From Bradyrhizobium jicamae (lineage in GTDB: Bacteria > Pseudomonadota > Alphaproteobacteria > Rhizobiales > Xanthobacteraceae): a stretch of DNA of 64,000 nt. The notes under the pieces are model-generated. The model saw only the letters and a program-made list of their open reading frames with translations. It had not been told where the DNA came from and did no database searches. Location: the NCBI RefSeq assembly GCF_018130695.1, contig NZ_JAFCJX010000004.1, positions 186,001 to 250,000 of the forward strand, given 5' to 3'. Shown here piece by piece: positions 1-7,671 of the stretch (position 1 is its first letter; every line of letters starts with the position of its first letter). Both the position numbers and the translations under genes were made by a program.

Positions 1-1
1 A

Positions 2-69
2 CTATACGGTAAAAATCGGTCGGGAGACAAGGACGTCCGGCGGGTCGAAAGCTGCCAGGTCACCCTGTA
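2..69 (+). CDS. possible 3' end of an upstream gene
   Basis: Frame 2 is open from the left edge to a TAA at 67-69, giving 22 codons ending in -QVTL. It lies 18 bases before the MaoC-family gene, on the same strand, so it could be the last residues of the preceding gene of this operon. The stretch is too short to recognise, and an open frame of this length is common at high GC. This is a guess from position only. Confidence 0.2.
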
Positions 70-87
70 AAACAGAAGAGGCAAGCG

Positions 88-540
88 ATGGCGGGGCTCT
101 ACTTCGAGCAATTTTCGGTCGGGCAGACCTTCGTCCACGAGATTCGGCGCACCGTGACTGACATGGACAACATCCTGTTCTCGTCGCTGACCTATAATCC
201 GGCGGCGGTGCATATCGATCATCACTATGCGGCAAGCACCGAGTTTGGAAAGCCGCTGATGAACTCGATCTTCACGCTCGGGCTGATCATCGGCCTGTCG
301 GTGCAGGACACGACGCTCGGAACCACCGTTGGCAATCTCGGCATGGAGGACACGCGGTTCCCGAAGCCGGTGTTTGCCGGCGATACGCTGCGCGCCGAGA
401 CCAAGATCGTCGCTGTGCGCGAGAGTAAGTCGCGGCCGACCCAGGGCATCGTGACCTTCGAGCACCGCGGCTTCAACCAGCGTGACGAAGAGGTGGTGTA
501 CTGCCGCAGGAACGGCTTGATGATGCGGAGGCCGGCATGA
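88..540 (+). CDS. MaoC-family acyl-CoA hydratase
   Basis: A 150-residue single hot-dog protein. The hydratase signature is visible as T35-x-N37-P38 followed by H42-x-D44. It has T35 where many (R)-hydratases have Asp; I recall this form from mesaconyl- and itaconyl-CoA hydratases. The likely reaction is addition of water to an enoyl-CoA in the cytoplasm. The gene overlaps the next one (CoA-ester lyase) by ATGA. A hydratase plus citramalyl/malyl-CoA-type lyase is a common pair that hydrates a branched unsaturated dicarboxyl-CoA and then splits it. An AGAGGCAA ribosome site precedes the ATG. The substrate is inferred from the neighbour, not seen. Confidence 0.85.
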   Translation: MAGLYFEQFSVGQTFVHEIRRTVTDMDNILFSSLTYNPAAVHIDHHYAASTEFGKPLMNSIFTLGLIIGLSVQDTTLGTTVGNLGMEDTRFPKPVFAGDTLRAETKIVAVRESKSRPTQGIVTFEHRGFNQRDEEVVYCRRNGLMMRRPA

Positions 541-1418
541 AATTGCGCTCGCTGCTCTTTGTGCCCGCCGACAGCGAACGCAAGTTCGCCAAGGCCAACG
601 GAATCGGTTCCGACGCGCTGATCCTCGATCTCGAGGACTCCGTGGCGCCCGGCCGCAAGGCCTTTGCTCGCGACGCCGTCAAGGAATTGCTCGGCGGCGG
701 GCCGCGAAACTGGGCGTTCCTGGTCCGCATCAATCCGTTCGGCACCGGGCTGACGCTGGAAGACCTCGCGGCGGTGGTCCGTCCCGGCCTCGACGGCATC
801 CTGATCCCCAAGGTCAACGGCATCGAGGATGTCGAACTGGTCTCGCATTATGTCGATGTGCTGGAAGTCGCAAACGGCGTGACGCCCGGTCACGTCAAGC
901 TGCTGACGGTGGCAACCGAGACGCCCGCCGCGATGATCGGCTTCAGCGGCTATGCGCGCAAGCACAAGCGACTGGTGGCATTGACCTGGGGTGGCGAGGA
1001 TCTGAGCGCGGCGCTCGGCGCCCTGACGCCGCGGGAGGCCGATGGAAGCTGGACGTTCCCTTATCAGGTGGCGCGAGCGCAGTGCCTGTTTGCCGCGGGC
1101 GCTGCCGATGCCGCGGCGCTGGAAACCCTCTATGTCGACTTCAGGGATCAGAAGGGGCTGGCTGACACCTGCAAGATCGCGCGCCGCGACGGTTTCGTCG
1201 GCCGCATCGCGATCCATCCGGATCAGGTCGCGACCATCAACGAATGCTTCACGCCGTCGGATGAAGACATCGCGCACGCGCGCCGCGTCGTGGCCGCGTT
1301 CGCGGCGAATCCGGATCTCGGCACGATCGGCATCGACGGCAAGATGTACGACATGCCGCATCTGACCGCGGCGCGGCGCACGCTGGCGTCGATCGGGGAG
1401 GGGAGCTCGAATGGATAG
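537..1418 (+). CDS. HpcH/HpaI-type CoA-ester lyase (CitE-like)
   Basis: A 293-residue TIM-barrel lyase. It shows the N-terminal LFVPADSERK segment, the metal/substrate motif DLEDSV near residue 35, ATETPAA in the middle, WGGEDL near residue 150 and IHPDQ near the C-terminus, all typical of malyl-, methylmalyl- and citramalyl-CoA lyases. Such enzymes reversibly cleave a 3-hydroxydicarboxyl-CoA into acetyl- or propionyl-CoA and an oxo acid, using Mg2+. The ATG overlaps the MaoC stop, and its own end overlaps the next acyl-CoA dehydrogenase start by 8 bases, so the three genes are translationally coupled. Which oxo acid is released cannot be told from sequence. Confidence 0.88.
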   Translation: MKLRSLLFVPADSERKFAKANGIGSDALILDLEDSVAPGRKAFARDAVKELLGGGPRNWAFLVRINPFGTGLTLEDLAAVVRPGLDGILIPKVNGIEDVELVSHYVDVLEVANGVTPGHVKLLTVATETPAAMIGFSGYARKHKRLVALTWGGEDLSAALGALTPREADGSWTFPYQVARAQCLFAAGAADAAALETLYVDFRDQKGLADTCKIARRDGFVGRIAIHPDQVATINECFTPSDEDIAHARRVVAAFAANPDLGTIGIDGKMYDMPHLTAARRTLASIGEGSSNG

Positions 1419-2595
1419 ATCCTTTGCCAACCAGCTCGACGTGCCCGAGGATCACGCTGCCATTCGTGAGGGTGTTCGGGGCGTGGTCTCACGCTTCGAC
1501 GATGAATACTGGCTGGCCCGTGACGAGGATGGCGAATTTCCGCGCGAGTTCCATCGCGCGATGGCGGATGCCGGCTGGCTCGGCATCACCATGCCGGAGG
1601 AATATGGCGGCGCAGGCCTTGGCGTCACCGAAGCCGCGATCATGATGCACGAGGTGGCGAGCCATGGCGGCGGCATGACCTCGGCCTCCGCCGTGCACAT
1701 CAATCTGTTCGGGCCGCATCCGATCGTGGTGAAGGGCACCGACGACCAGAAGCGGCGCTGGGTGCCGCGGCTGGTTTCGGGCGACGACCAGTGCTGCTTC
1801 GGCTTCACCGAGCCGGACGCCGGGCTCAACACCACCCGCATCAAGACCTTTGCCGAGAAGGTGCCGGGCGGTTACCTCGTCCACGGCCAGAAGGTCTGGA
1901 CCTCGACCGCGCAGATCGGCAACAAGATCATGCTGCTGACGCGAACCACGAAATTCGAGGACTGCAAGCGGCCGACCGACGGCATCACCATCTTCTACAC
2001 CGACCTTGATCGCTCCAAGATCGAGGTGCGGCGGATCCCGAAAATGGGGCGCAAGGCGGTGGACTCCAATGCGATCTTCATCGACGGCCTGTTCATCCCC
2101 GAGGCCGACCGGATCGGCGAGGAAGGCAAGGGATTTTCCTACATCCTGCACAGCCTCAATCCGGAGCGCATCCTGATCGCGGTCGAAGCGATCGGTATCG
2201 GGCAGGATGCGTTGCGCCGCGCGACCCGTTACGCAAGGGAGCGTGTGGTTTTTGATCGTCCGATCGGCCAGAACCAGGCGATCCAGCATCCGCTGGCTGA
2301 GAAGTGGATGTATCTGGAGTCGGCGTGGCTGATGGCGATGCGCGCGGCCTGGCTCTACGACGCCGGCAAACCCTGCGGCGCGGAAGCCAACAGCGCCAAA
2401 TTGCTCGGTGCGCGTGCTGGCCACGATGCAGCCTGGCAGGCCATCATGACCCATGGCGGCTTTGGCTATGCCAAGGAGTATCACGTCGAGCGGCTGTTCC
2501 GCGAAGTCTCGATCACCCGCCTTGCGCCGATCACCGAGCAACTCATCCTGAGCTTCATTGCCGAGAAGGTGCTCGATCTGCCGAAGAGCTATTGA
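1411..2595 (+). CDS. acyl-CoA dehydrogenase (non-canonical C-terminal base region)
   Basis: A 394-residue flavoprotein of the acyl-CoA dehydrogenase fold: N-terminal helical domain, middle beta domain with FGFTEPDAG, and C-terminal helical domain ending FGYAKEYHVERLFRE. It oxidises an acyl-CoA to the 2-enoyl-CoA, passing electrons to ETF. Where most members have YEGT (catalytic Glu), this one has APIT, so the base must come from elsewhere, as in IVD/LCAD-type enzymes, or the activity differs. It is the third gene of the MaoC-lyase operon and converges on the next minus-strand gene with a 6-base gap. The family call is firm; the substrate is unknown. Confidence 0.88.
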   Translation: MDRSFANQLDVPEDHAAIREGVRGVVSRFDDEYWLARDEDGEFPREFHRAMADAGWLGITMPEEYGGAGLGVTEAAIMMHEVASHGGGMTSASAVHINLFGPHPIVVKGTDDQKRRWVPRLVSGDDQCCFGFTEPDAGLNTTRIKTFAEKVPGGYLVHGQKVWTSTAQIGNKIMLLTRTTKFEDCKRPTDGITIFYTDLDRSKIEVRRIPKMGRKAVDSNAIFIDGLFIPEADRIGEEGKGFSYILHSLNPERILIAVEAIGIGQDALRRATRYARERVVFDRPIGQNQAIQHPLAEKWMYLESAWLMAMRAAWLYDAGKPCGAEANSAKLLGARAGHDAAWQAIMTHGGFGYAKEYHVERLFREVSITRLAPITEQLILSFIAEKVLDLPKSY

Positions 2596-2601
2596 AGCCC
2601 G

Positions 2602-3747
2602 TCAAAGGTTGCGCGAGATCAGCTCGCGCATGATCTCCGATGTGCCGCCATAGATGCGCAGAACGCGCGCATCCGCAAAAAGCCGGCAGATCTCGTATTC
2701 GCGCATGAAACCGTAGCCGCCGAAGAACTGCAGGCACTGGTCGACGAGACGCCCGTGCATCTCGGTGGTCCAGAGCTTTGCAGTCGAAGCGGCATAGGTC
2801 GTGAGCTCACCGCGGATATGCTGGGCCAGGCACTGGTCGACATAGGCCCAGCCGACCTGAAGGTCTGATTTCAGATCGGCCAGCTTGAAACGGGTGTTCT
2901 GAAACGTTCCGACGGCCTGACCAAACGCCTTGCGCTCCAGGACATAGGCCTTGGTGATGTCGAACGCCTTCTGCGCCGACGCGATGGAGTGAAGCGCGAT
3001 CGTCAGCCGCTCCTGCGGCAGCTCGCTCATCAATGCGCCCATCGCCCCGCCTTGGGAGCCCAGCAGGTTGCTGACGGGAACGCGGACCTGATCGAAGAAC
3101 AGCTCCGACGTATCGGAGGAGAGGTGGCCGAGCTTGTCGAGGTTGCGGCCGTGCCGGAAGCCCGAGCGATCGGTTTCGACCAGGATCAGGCTCATGCCGC
3201 GCGAACCGCCATCCGGATTGGTGCGTGTCACGGCAATGACGAGATCGCACATCTGGCCGTTCGAGATGAAGGTCTTCTGGCCGGAGATGACGAAGTCGTC
3301 GCCGTCGCGCACGGCGCGGGTGCGGATGCCCTGCAAATCGCTGCCGGTGCCGGGCTCGGTCATCGCGATCGCGCAAACGGTCTCGCCAGAGACCATGCGC
3401 GGCAGCCACTTCTTCTTCTGCTCCTCCGTGCCGTAGCTCAGGAGATAACCGCAACAGACGTCGTTATGAACAGAGAAGTCGGTCGCAGGACCCGCGAAGC
3501 CGGAATAGGCGAGCTCCTCGATGACGACGGCGTTGTGACGGAAGTCGCCGCCGATCCCGCCATATTGCTCGGGCACCTGTGGGCAGAGCAGGCCGGCATC
3601 ACCGGCCGCAGGCCACAGCGCCCGATCGATGATCCCGGCTTTCTCCCATCCCTGGAAATGCGGCGCGATCTTGGCCGCAGCGAAGCGGCGGACGCTGTCG
3701 CGCAGGAGGGTGTGCTCTTCGTCGTAGACCGCGCGGTTTGGCAGCAT
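2602..3747 (-). CDS. acyl-CoA dehydrogenase
   Basis: A 381-residue acyl-CoA dehydrogenase. The sequence shows AMTEPGTGSDLQGI (FAD-binding strand region), a FISNGQMCD segment, and a C-terminal IYGGTSEIMREL. A Gly replaces the usual catalytic Glu of the EGT motif, the LCAD/IVD pattern in which the base sits in an earlier helix. The start is taken at the ATG 17 bases after the stop of the upstream BKACE gene; an in-frame ATG at 3786 would overlap that gene by 23 bases. It is the last gene of a minus-strand run with the BKACE, BadI-like, BadH-like and second dehydrogenase genes, so it probably acts on an intermediate of the same pathway. Confidence 0.87.
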   Translation of the reverse strand: MLPNRAVYDEEHTLLRDSVRRFAAAKIAPHFQGWEKAGIIDRALWPAAGDAGLLCPQVPEQYGGIGGDFRHNAVVIEELAYSGFAGPATDFSVHNDVCCGYLLSYGTEEQKKKWLPRMVSGETVCAIAMTEPGTGSDLQGIRTRAVRDGDDFVISGQKTFISNGQMCDLVIAVTRTNPDGGSRGMSLILVETDRSGFRHGRNLDKLGHLSSDTSELFFDQVRVPVSNLLGSQGGAMGALMSELPQERLTIALHSIASAQKAFDITKAYVLERKAFGQAVGTFQNTRFKLADLKSDLQVGWAYVDQCLAQHIRGELTTYAASTAKLWTTEMHGRLVDQCLQFFGGYGFMREYEICRLFADARVLRIYGGTSEIMRELISRNL

Positions 3748-3763
3748 TTCGTCGGACCGTCTG

Positions 3764-4693
3764 TTAGAAGGCGACCTTGTCGCCACCTTTGAGCTTAAGG
3801 ATGTCGCGGGCTTCCTCGGGACTCGCGATCTCGAGCCCGAGGCCCTCGATGATCTTGCGCACTTGCGTCACCTGCGCCGCATTGGTTTCCGCAAGACGGC
3901 CGGCGCCGATCCACAGACTGTCTTCCAGCCCGACGCGGACATTGCCGCCCATCGCCGCCGCCATCGCGGCAACCTGCATCTGGGCGCGGCCGGCGCCGAG
4001 CACGGACCAGCAGTAGTTGTCGCCGAACAGGCGATCGGCCGTGCGCTTCATGTGCATGACATCGTCCGGATGCGAGCCGATGCCGCCGAGCAGGCCGAAG
4101 CAGGTCTGGATGAACAGCGGCGCCTTCACCAGCCCTTCGGTCCAGAAGTAATGCAGATTATAGAGATGGCTGGTGTCGTAGCATTCGAACTCGTAGCGCG
4201 CGCCCGTTCCGTTCAGCGTCTCCAGTGCGTAACGGATATCCTTGAAGGAGTTGCGGAAGACGAGGTCGTGGGAGCCCTCCAGCATCTGCGGCTCCCAGTC
4301 GTGCTTGAACGATTTGTAGCGCTTCAGCATCGGGAACAGGCCGAAATTCATCGAGCCCATGTTGAGGCTTGCGACCTCCGGCTTCCAGGTTGCCGCCGGA
4401 CGGACGCGCTCCTCGACGGTCATGTAGGGGGAACCGCCGGTCGTGAGATTCACCACGACGTTTGAACTCTGCTTGATCACCCGCAGAAATGGCTCAAACG
4501 CCTCCGGCGACTGATCAGGCCGTCCGTCGAGAGGATTGCGCGCGTGCAAATGCACGATTGCAGCCCCCGCCGCGGCGGCACCGAGCGCGGACTCGGCGAT
4601 CTCCGCCGGCGTCACCGGCAAATGCGGTGACATCGACGGCGTATGGATCGATCCCGTAACTGCGCAGGAGATGATGACCTTGTGGGGCGCCAT
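3764..4693 (-). CDS. BKACE-family 3-keto acid cleavage enzyme (DUF849)
   Basis: A 309-residue member of the beta-keto acid cleavage family. The N-terminus reads KVIISCAVTGSIHTPS, followed by the metal-binding IVHLHAR (two His) and, near residue 230, VGLEDSLW with the third ligand Glu. These zinc enzymes condense a beta-keto acid with acetyl-CoA and split it to acetoacetate plus a new CoA ester. Here it would release a shortened acyl-CoA from a beta-keto intermediate. The start is the ATG of MAPHKV, 11 bases after the upstream BadI-like gene; the longer upstream frame overlaps that gene and was discarded. The substrate is not deducible. Confidence 0.87.
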   Translation of the reverse strand: MAPHKVIISCAVTGSIHTPSMSPHLPVTPAEIAESALGAAAAGAAIVHLHARNPLDGRPDQSPEAFEPFLRVIKQSSNVVVNLTTGGSPYMTVEERVRPAATWKPEVASLNMGSMNFGLFPMLKRYKSFKHDWEPQMLEGSHDLVFRNSFKDIRYALETLNGTGARYEFECYDTSHLYNLHYFWTEGLVKAPLFIQTCFGLLGGIGSHPDDVMHMKRTADRLFGDNYCWSVLGAGRAQMQVAAMAAAMGGNVRVGLEDSLWIGAGRLAETNAAQVTQVRKIIEGLGLEIASPEEARDILKLKGGDKVAF

Positions 4694-4704
4694 GGCGTGG
4701 CCAC

Positions 4705-5499
4705 TCAGCGTGTGAACTTGTGGAAGTCCGGCTCGCGCTTTTCGTTGAAAGCGTTGACGCCTTCCTTTGACTCCGCCGTGTCGTAGAACAGTTTGACCGC
4801 GTGCAGCGCGAAATTGCTGATGCCGCGGATGTTGTCGGAATCGGCGTTGAAGGAGCGCTTGGCCAGCGCAATCGCGGTCGGCGACCGCTGCGCGAGCTTG
4901 TCGGTCCATTCCTTCACGGCGGCGTCGAGCTGCGCCATGGGGACGACCTTGTTGACGAGGCCCATCTCGCATGCCTGCTCGGCAGTGTAGCGCTCATTGA
5001 GGAACCAGATTTCGCGGGCCTTCTTGTCGCCGACGTGACGCGCCAGGAACGCCGTGCCCCAGCCAGCATCGACCGAGCCGACCTTGGGACCGACCTGCCC
5101 GAACTGCGCGTGCTCGGCGGCGATGGTCAGGTCGCATAGCGTGGCGAGCACGTTGCCGCCGCCGATCGCAAAGCCGTTGACGCGTGCGATCACCGGCTTC
5201 GGCACATCGCGGATCAAGCCCTGGATTTCGTCGATCGGGAGGCCGACCACGCCGCGGCCGTCATACTGGCCCTCATGCGCGGACTGATCGCCGCCGGTGC
5301 AGAACGCCTTTTCGCCCGCGCCGGTCAGCACGATGCTTGCGACGTTGCGATCGTTGCCGGCGAGCTGGAAGGCGTGGATGAGTTCATCCAGCGTGCGCGC
5401 GCGGAACGCGTTGTAGACCTTCGGCCGATTGATGATGATCCAGGCGGCGCGATCGCGGACTTCATAGATGACGTCGGTGAATTGCTTGGGGTCGGTCAT
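4705..5499 (-). CDS. badI: 2-ketocyclohexanecarboxyl-CoA hydrolase (BadI-like)
   Basis: A 264-residue crotonase-fold protein with strong remembered similarity to BadI of Rhodopseudomonas palustris. It shares AWIIINRP near residue 20, AFCTGGDQS near 66, DGRGVVGLP, VPKPVIARVNGFAIGGGN, the FGQVGPKVGSVD segment and a C-terminal KLFYDTAESKEGV. BadI, a MenB relative, hydrolytically opens the ring of 2-ketocyclohexanecarboxyl-CoA to pimelyl-CoA. Its upstream neighbour is a BadH-like dehydrogenase that would make the keto substrate, which supports the call. The fold is certain. The exact ring substrate could be a substituted homologue, because BadK and AliB are less clear in this window. Confidence 0.85.
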   Translation of the reverse strand: MTDPKQFTDVIYEVRDRAAWIIINRPKVYNAFRARTLDELIHAFQLAGNDRNVASIVLTGAGEKAFCTGGDQSAHEGQYDGRGVVGLPIDEIQGLIRDVPKPVIARVNGFAIGGGNVLATLCDLTIAAEHAQFGQVGPKVGSVDAGWGTAFLARHVGDKKAREIWFLNERYTAEQACEMGLVNKVVPMAQLDAAVKEWTDKLAQRSPTAIALAKRSFNADSDNIRGISNFALHAVKLFYDTAESKEGVNAFNEKREPDFHKFTR

Positions 5500-5539
5500 G
5501 GTGTTTTCCTCGGCGTTTTCTTGGCGTTTCCTTGCGCGC

Positions 5540-6298
5540 TTAGATCATGTTCATTCCGCCGGAGACGGAAATGGTTTGTCCGGTGATGAATTTTCCGTCG
5601 TCGGATGCAAGCATGGCAACGATCCCGCCGTAATCGTCCGGTTCGCCCATCCGCTTCAGTGGAATGCCGCGGACCATGGCGTCCTTCCATTTCACGGCAT
5701 GCTCGCCTTCGCCAAGTACGGCCGCCATCATCGGCGTGTTGGTTGGGCCGGGGCAGACGGCGTTGACGAGCACGTTCTTGCGCGCGAGCTCGCGCGCGAG
5801 CGATTTGGTGAAGGAGATCAGCCCGCCCTTGCAAGCGGAGTAGACGGCCTCATCGCTGGTGCCGACGCGGGCGGCATCGGAAGCGATGTTGATGATGCGG
5901 CCGCCGCCGCGCTCGGCCATCAGAGGCGCGATCGCCTTGTGGGTGTTGAGCGGACCATAGAGGTTGATCCGGATGATCTTGTCCCAAAGCTCCTTGTCGG
6001 TCTTCAGGAACGGCATCGGGCGGTCCCAGCCGGCGTTGTTGACCAGCACCCAGATCGGACCGAGCTCAGCTTCCACCTTGGCAACGGCTGCCTCGACCGA
6101 GGCGGCATCACCAACGTCGACCCCGTAGGTCTTGATGACGGCCTGTGGTGCGAGTTTTGCTGTCTCTTCACCGCCCTGTGGGTTGATGTCGAAGATTGCG
6201 ACCTTGCAGCCTTCCTCGGCCAGCCGCAGCGTCAGTCCTCGTCCGATGCCCTGTCCGCCGCCGGTCACGACGGCAACCTTTCCAGATAGGCCCTTCAA
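5540..6298 (-). CDS. badH: SDR, 2-hydroxycyclohexanecarboxyl-CoA dehydrogenase (BadH-like)
   Basis: A 252-residue classical SDR. It has the NAD-binding TGGGQGIG near residue 12, NNAGWD near 87, catalytic Ser in INIASDAARVG, YSACK (Tyr-x3-Lys) near 155, and VCPGPTNT. The NIASDAARVG and NNAGWD segments are characteristic, as I recall, of BadH, which oxidises 2-hydroxycyclohexane-1-carboxyl-CoA to the 2-keto ester. It sits directly upstream of the badI-like gene with a 40-base gap and downstream of an acyl-CoA dehydrogenase, as in alicyclic acid pathways. A relative acting on another cyclic 3-hydroxyacyl-CoA is possible. Confidence 0.8.
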   Translation of the reverse strand: MKGLSGKVAVVTGGGQGIGRGLTLRLAEEGCKVAIFDINPQGGEETAKLAPQAVIKTYGVDVGDAASVEAAVAKVEAELGPIWVLVNNAGWDRPMPFLKTDKELWDKIIRINLYGPLNTHKAIAPLMAERGGGRIINIASDAARVGTSDEAVYSACKGGLISFTKSLARELARKNVLVNAVCPGPTNTPMMAAVLGEGEHAVKWKDAMVRGIPLKRMGEPDDYGGIVAMLASDDGKFITGQTISVSGGMNMI

Positions 6299-6368
6299 CG
6301 CTGATCTCCCTTGTCGTTTGTCGTTCTTTCGCTTTGCCGTTGGTCTTCGATGGTCGGAAGTCGGAAGG

Positions 6369-7550
6369 CTATGACGCCGACCCGTTCTTCTGGATGTCGA
6401 AGCCGCGCTGTGAATACATCTGCCGGGCGATGATCGTTTTCATGATCTCGATCGAGCCGCCGGCGATCTTCACCACCCGGGCATCGGCGTAAGCCCTTGC
6501 GATCGGATATTCCCACATATAGCCCCAGCCGCCGAACAGCTGTAGGCATTCGTCGACCGTTTCGCAGTGCAACTCGGAGGTGAACATCTTTGCCATGGCT
6601 GCATCGACGGGATCGAGCTTGCCTTCCATGAACAGTGCAATGCATTTGTCGGTGAAGACGCGCGCAACGGTTGCTTTGGTCTTCAGCTCCGCGAGCTTGA
6701 ACTGGGTGTTCTGGAAGTCCGCGAGTTTCTGGCCGAACGCGCTACGCTCGGCGGTATATTGCAGCGTCCAGTCGATCACGGTTTCCGTGACCGTTGCGGA
6801 GCGAATGGCCTGCGCAAGGCGTTCCTGCGACAGCTTTGTCATCATCTGTGCAAAGCCCCTGCCTTCCGCGCCGAGCATGTTGCTGGCGGGAATGCGGACA
6901 TGGTCGAAGAACAGTTCGGAGGTGTCTTGCGCCCTCATGCCGAGTTTTTCGAGATTGCGGCCGCGCTTGAAGCCCTCTCGGTTGCTCTCGACGATGAACA
7001 GGGTGACGCCCTTGGCGCCGGCCTGGCCGTCGGTCTTGGTCGCCAGCACGATGAAGTCGCAGAGCTGGCCGTTGGAGATGAAGACCTTCTGGCCGTTGAT
7101 GACGAAGTTATCGCCGTCGCGCGTTGCGCGGGTGCGGATTGCCTTGAGATCGCTGCCGGCATGGGGTTCCGTCATGCCGAGCGAACCGATGGCTTCGCCC
7201 GACACCATCTTCGGCAGCCATTTGCGCTTCTGCGCCTCGCTGCCGAACGATAGCAGATAGGTGGCGACGAGGTCGGTGTGGATGAGAAAGCCAGGGCCGC
7301 TCGCGCCGGCCCGCCAGAGTTCCTCGAACACGACGACGTCAAAGAGGTAATCGAGGCCCATGCCGCCGTATTCTTCGGGCACGGTGCAGCAGAGCAGGCC
7401 GGCAGCACCGGCCTTCAGCCACAATTCCCGCGGAACAATGCCGTCTTCTTCCCACTGGGCGTGGAAGGGCACGATCTCGCGGTCGACGAAGTGCCGGACC
7501 GTCTGCCGGAAAATCTCATGCTCTTCGCGAAAGATCGTACGCTCGATCAT
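6369..7550 (-). CDS. acyl-CoA dehydrogenase
   Basis: A 393-residue acyl-CoA dehydrogenase beginning MIERTIF, with GMTEPHAGSDL and FISNGQLCD in the middle domain and IAGGSIEIMK at the C-terminus. Gly again occupies the canonical Glu position, as in LCAD/IVD-type enzymes. It is the first gene of the minus-strand operon that continues with the BadH-, BadI- and BKACE-like genes, so a role in forming the ring enoyl-CoA (AliB-like) is plausible but unproven. The long in-frame extension upstream of 7550 runs through the promoter region and the divergent gene and has no ribosome site, so it was not used. Confidence 0.87.
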   Translation of the reverse strand: MIERTIFREEHEIFRQTVRHFVDREIVPFHAQWEEDGIVPRELWLKAGAAGLLCCTVPEEYGGMGLDYLFDVVVFEELWRAGASGPGFLIHTDLVATYLLSFGSEAQKRKWLPKMVSGEAIGSLGMTEPHAGSDLKAIRTRATRDGDNFVINGQKVFISNGQLCDFIVLATKTDGQAGAKGVTLFIVESNREGFKRGRNLEKLGMRAQDTSELFFDHVRIPASNMLGAEGRGFAQMMTKLSQERLAQAIRSATVTETVIDWTLQYTAERSAFGQKLADFQNTQFKLAELKTKATVARVFTDKCIALFMEGKLDPVDAAMAKMFTSELHCETVDECLQLFGGWGYMWEYPIARAYADARVVKIAGGSIEIMKTIIARQMYSQRGFDIQKNGSAS

Positions 7551-7572
7551 TGTCAAAACGCTTCTCGTCTGA

Positions 7573-7594
7573 TTTAGTGTGCTAGTGTACAGTA
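7573..7594. promoter_or_regulatory. candidate operator (site A) in a divergent promoter
   Basis: Between the divergent dehydrogenase and crotonase genes lies TTTAGTGTGCTAGTGTACAG, with TAGTGTGC/TAGTGTAC nearly repeated in tandem. The core GCTAGTGTAC recurs, on either strand, at 20387-20399, 20475-20488 and 14571-14585, and a weaker form occurs at 13051-13065 and 13226-13240. All lie in promoter regions of this catabolic cluster. The form suits a TetR- or MarR-type repressor. It was found by eye only. Confidence 0.45.
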
Positions 7595-7671
7595 TTTGGA
7601 TTGGGTATACAACCCGAAACGGGACCAGTGCAAGCGTGATCGTACACCAACGAACTGTAATCAAGGGGCCA

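Noticed and set aside
225..1430. 401-codon minus-strand frame opposite the MaoC and lyase genes
   Set aside because: Antisense shadow of two well-supported genes, rich in Arg and His without any motif.
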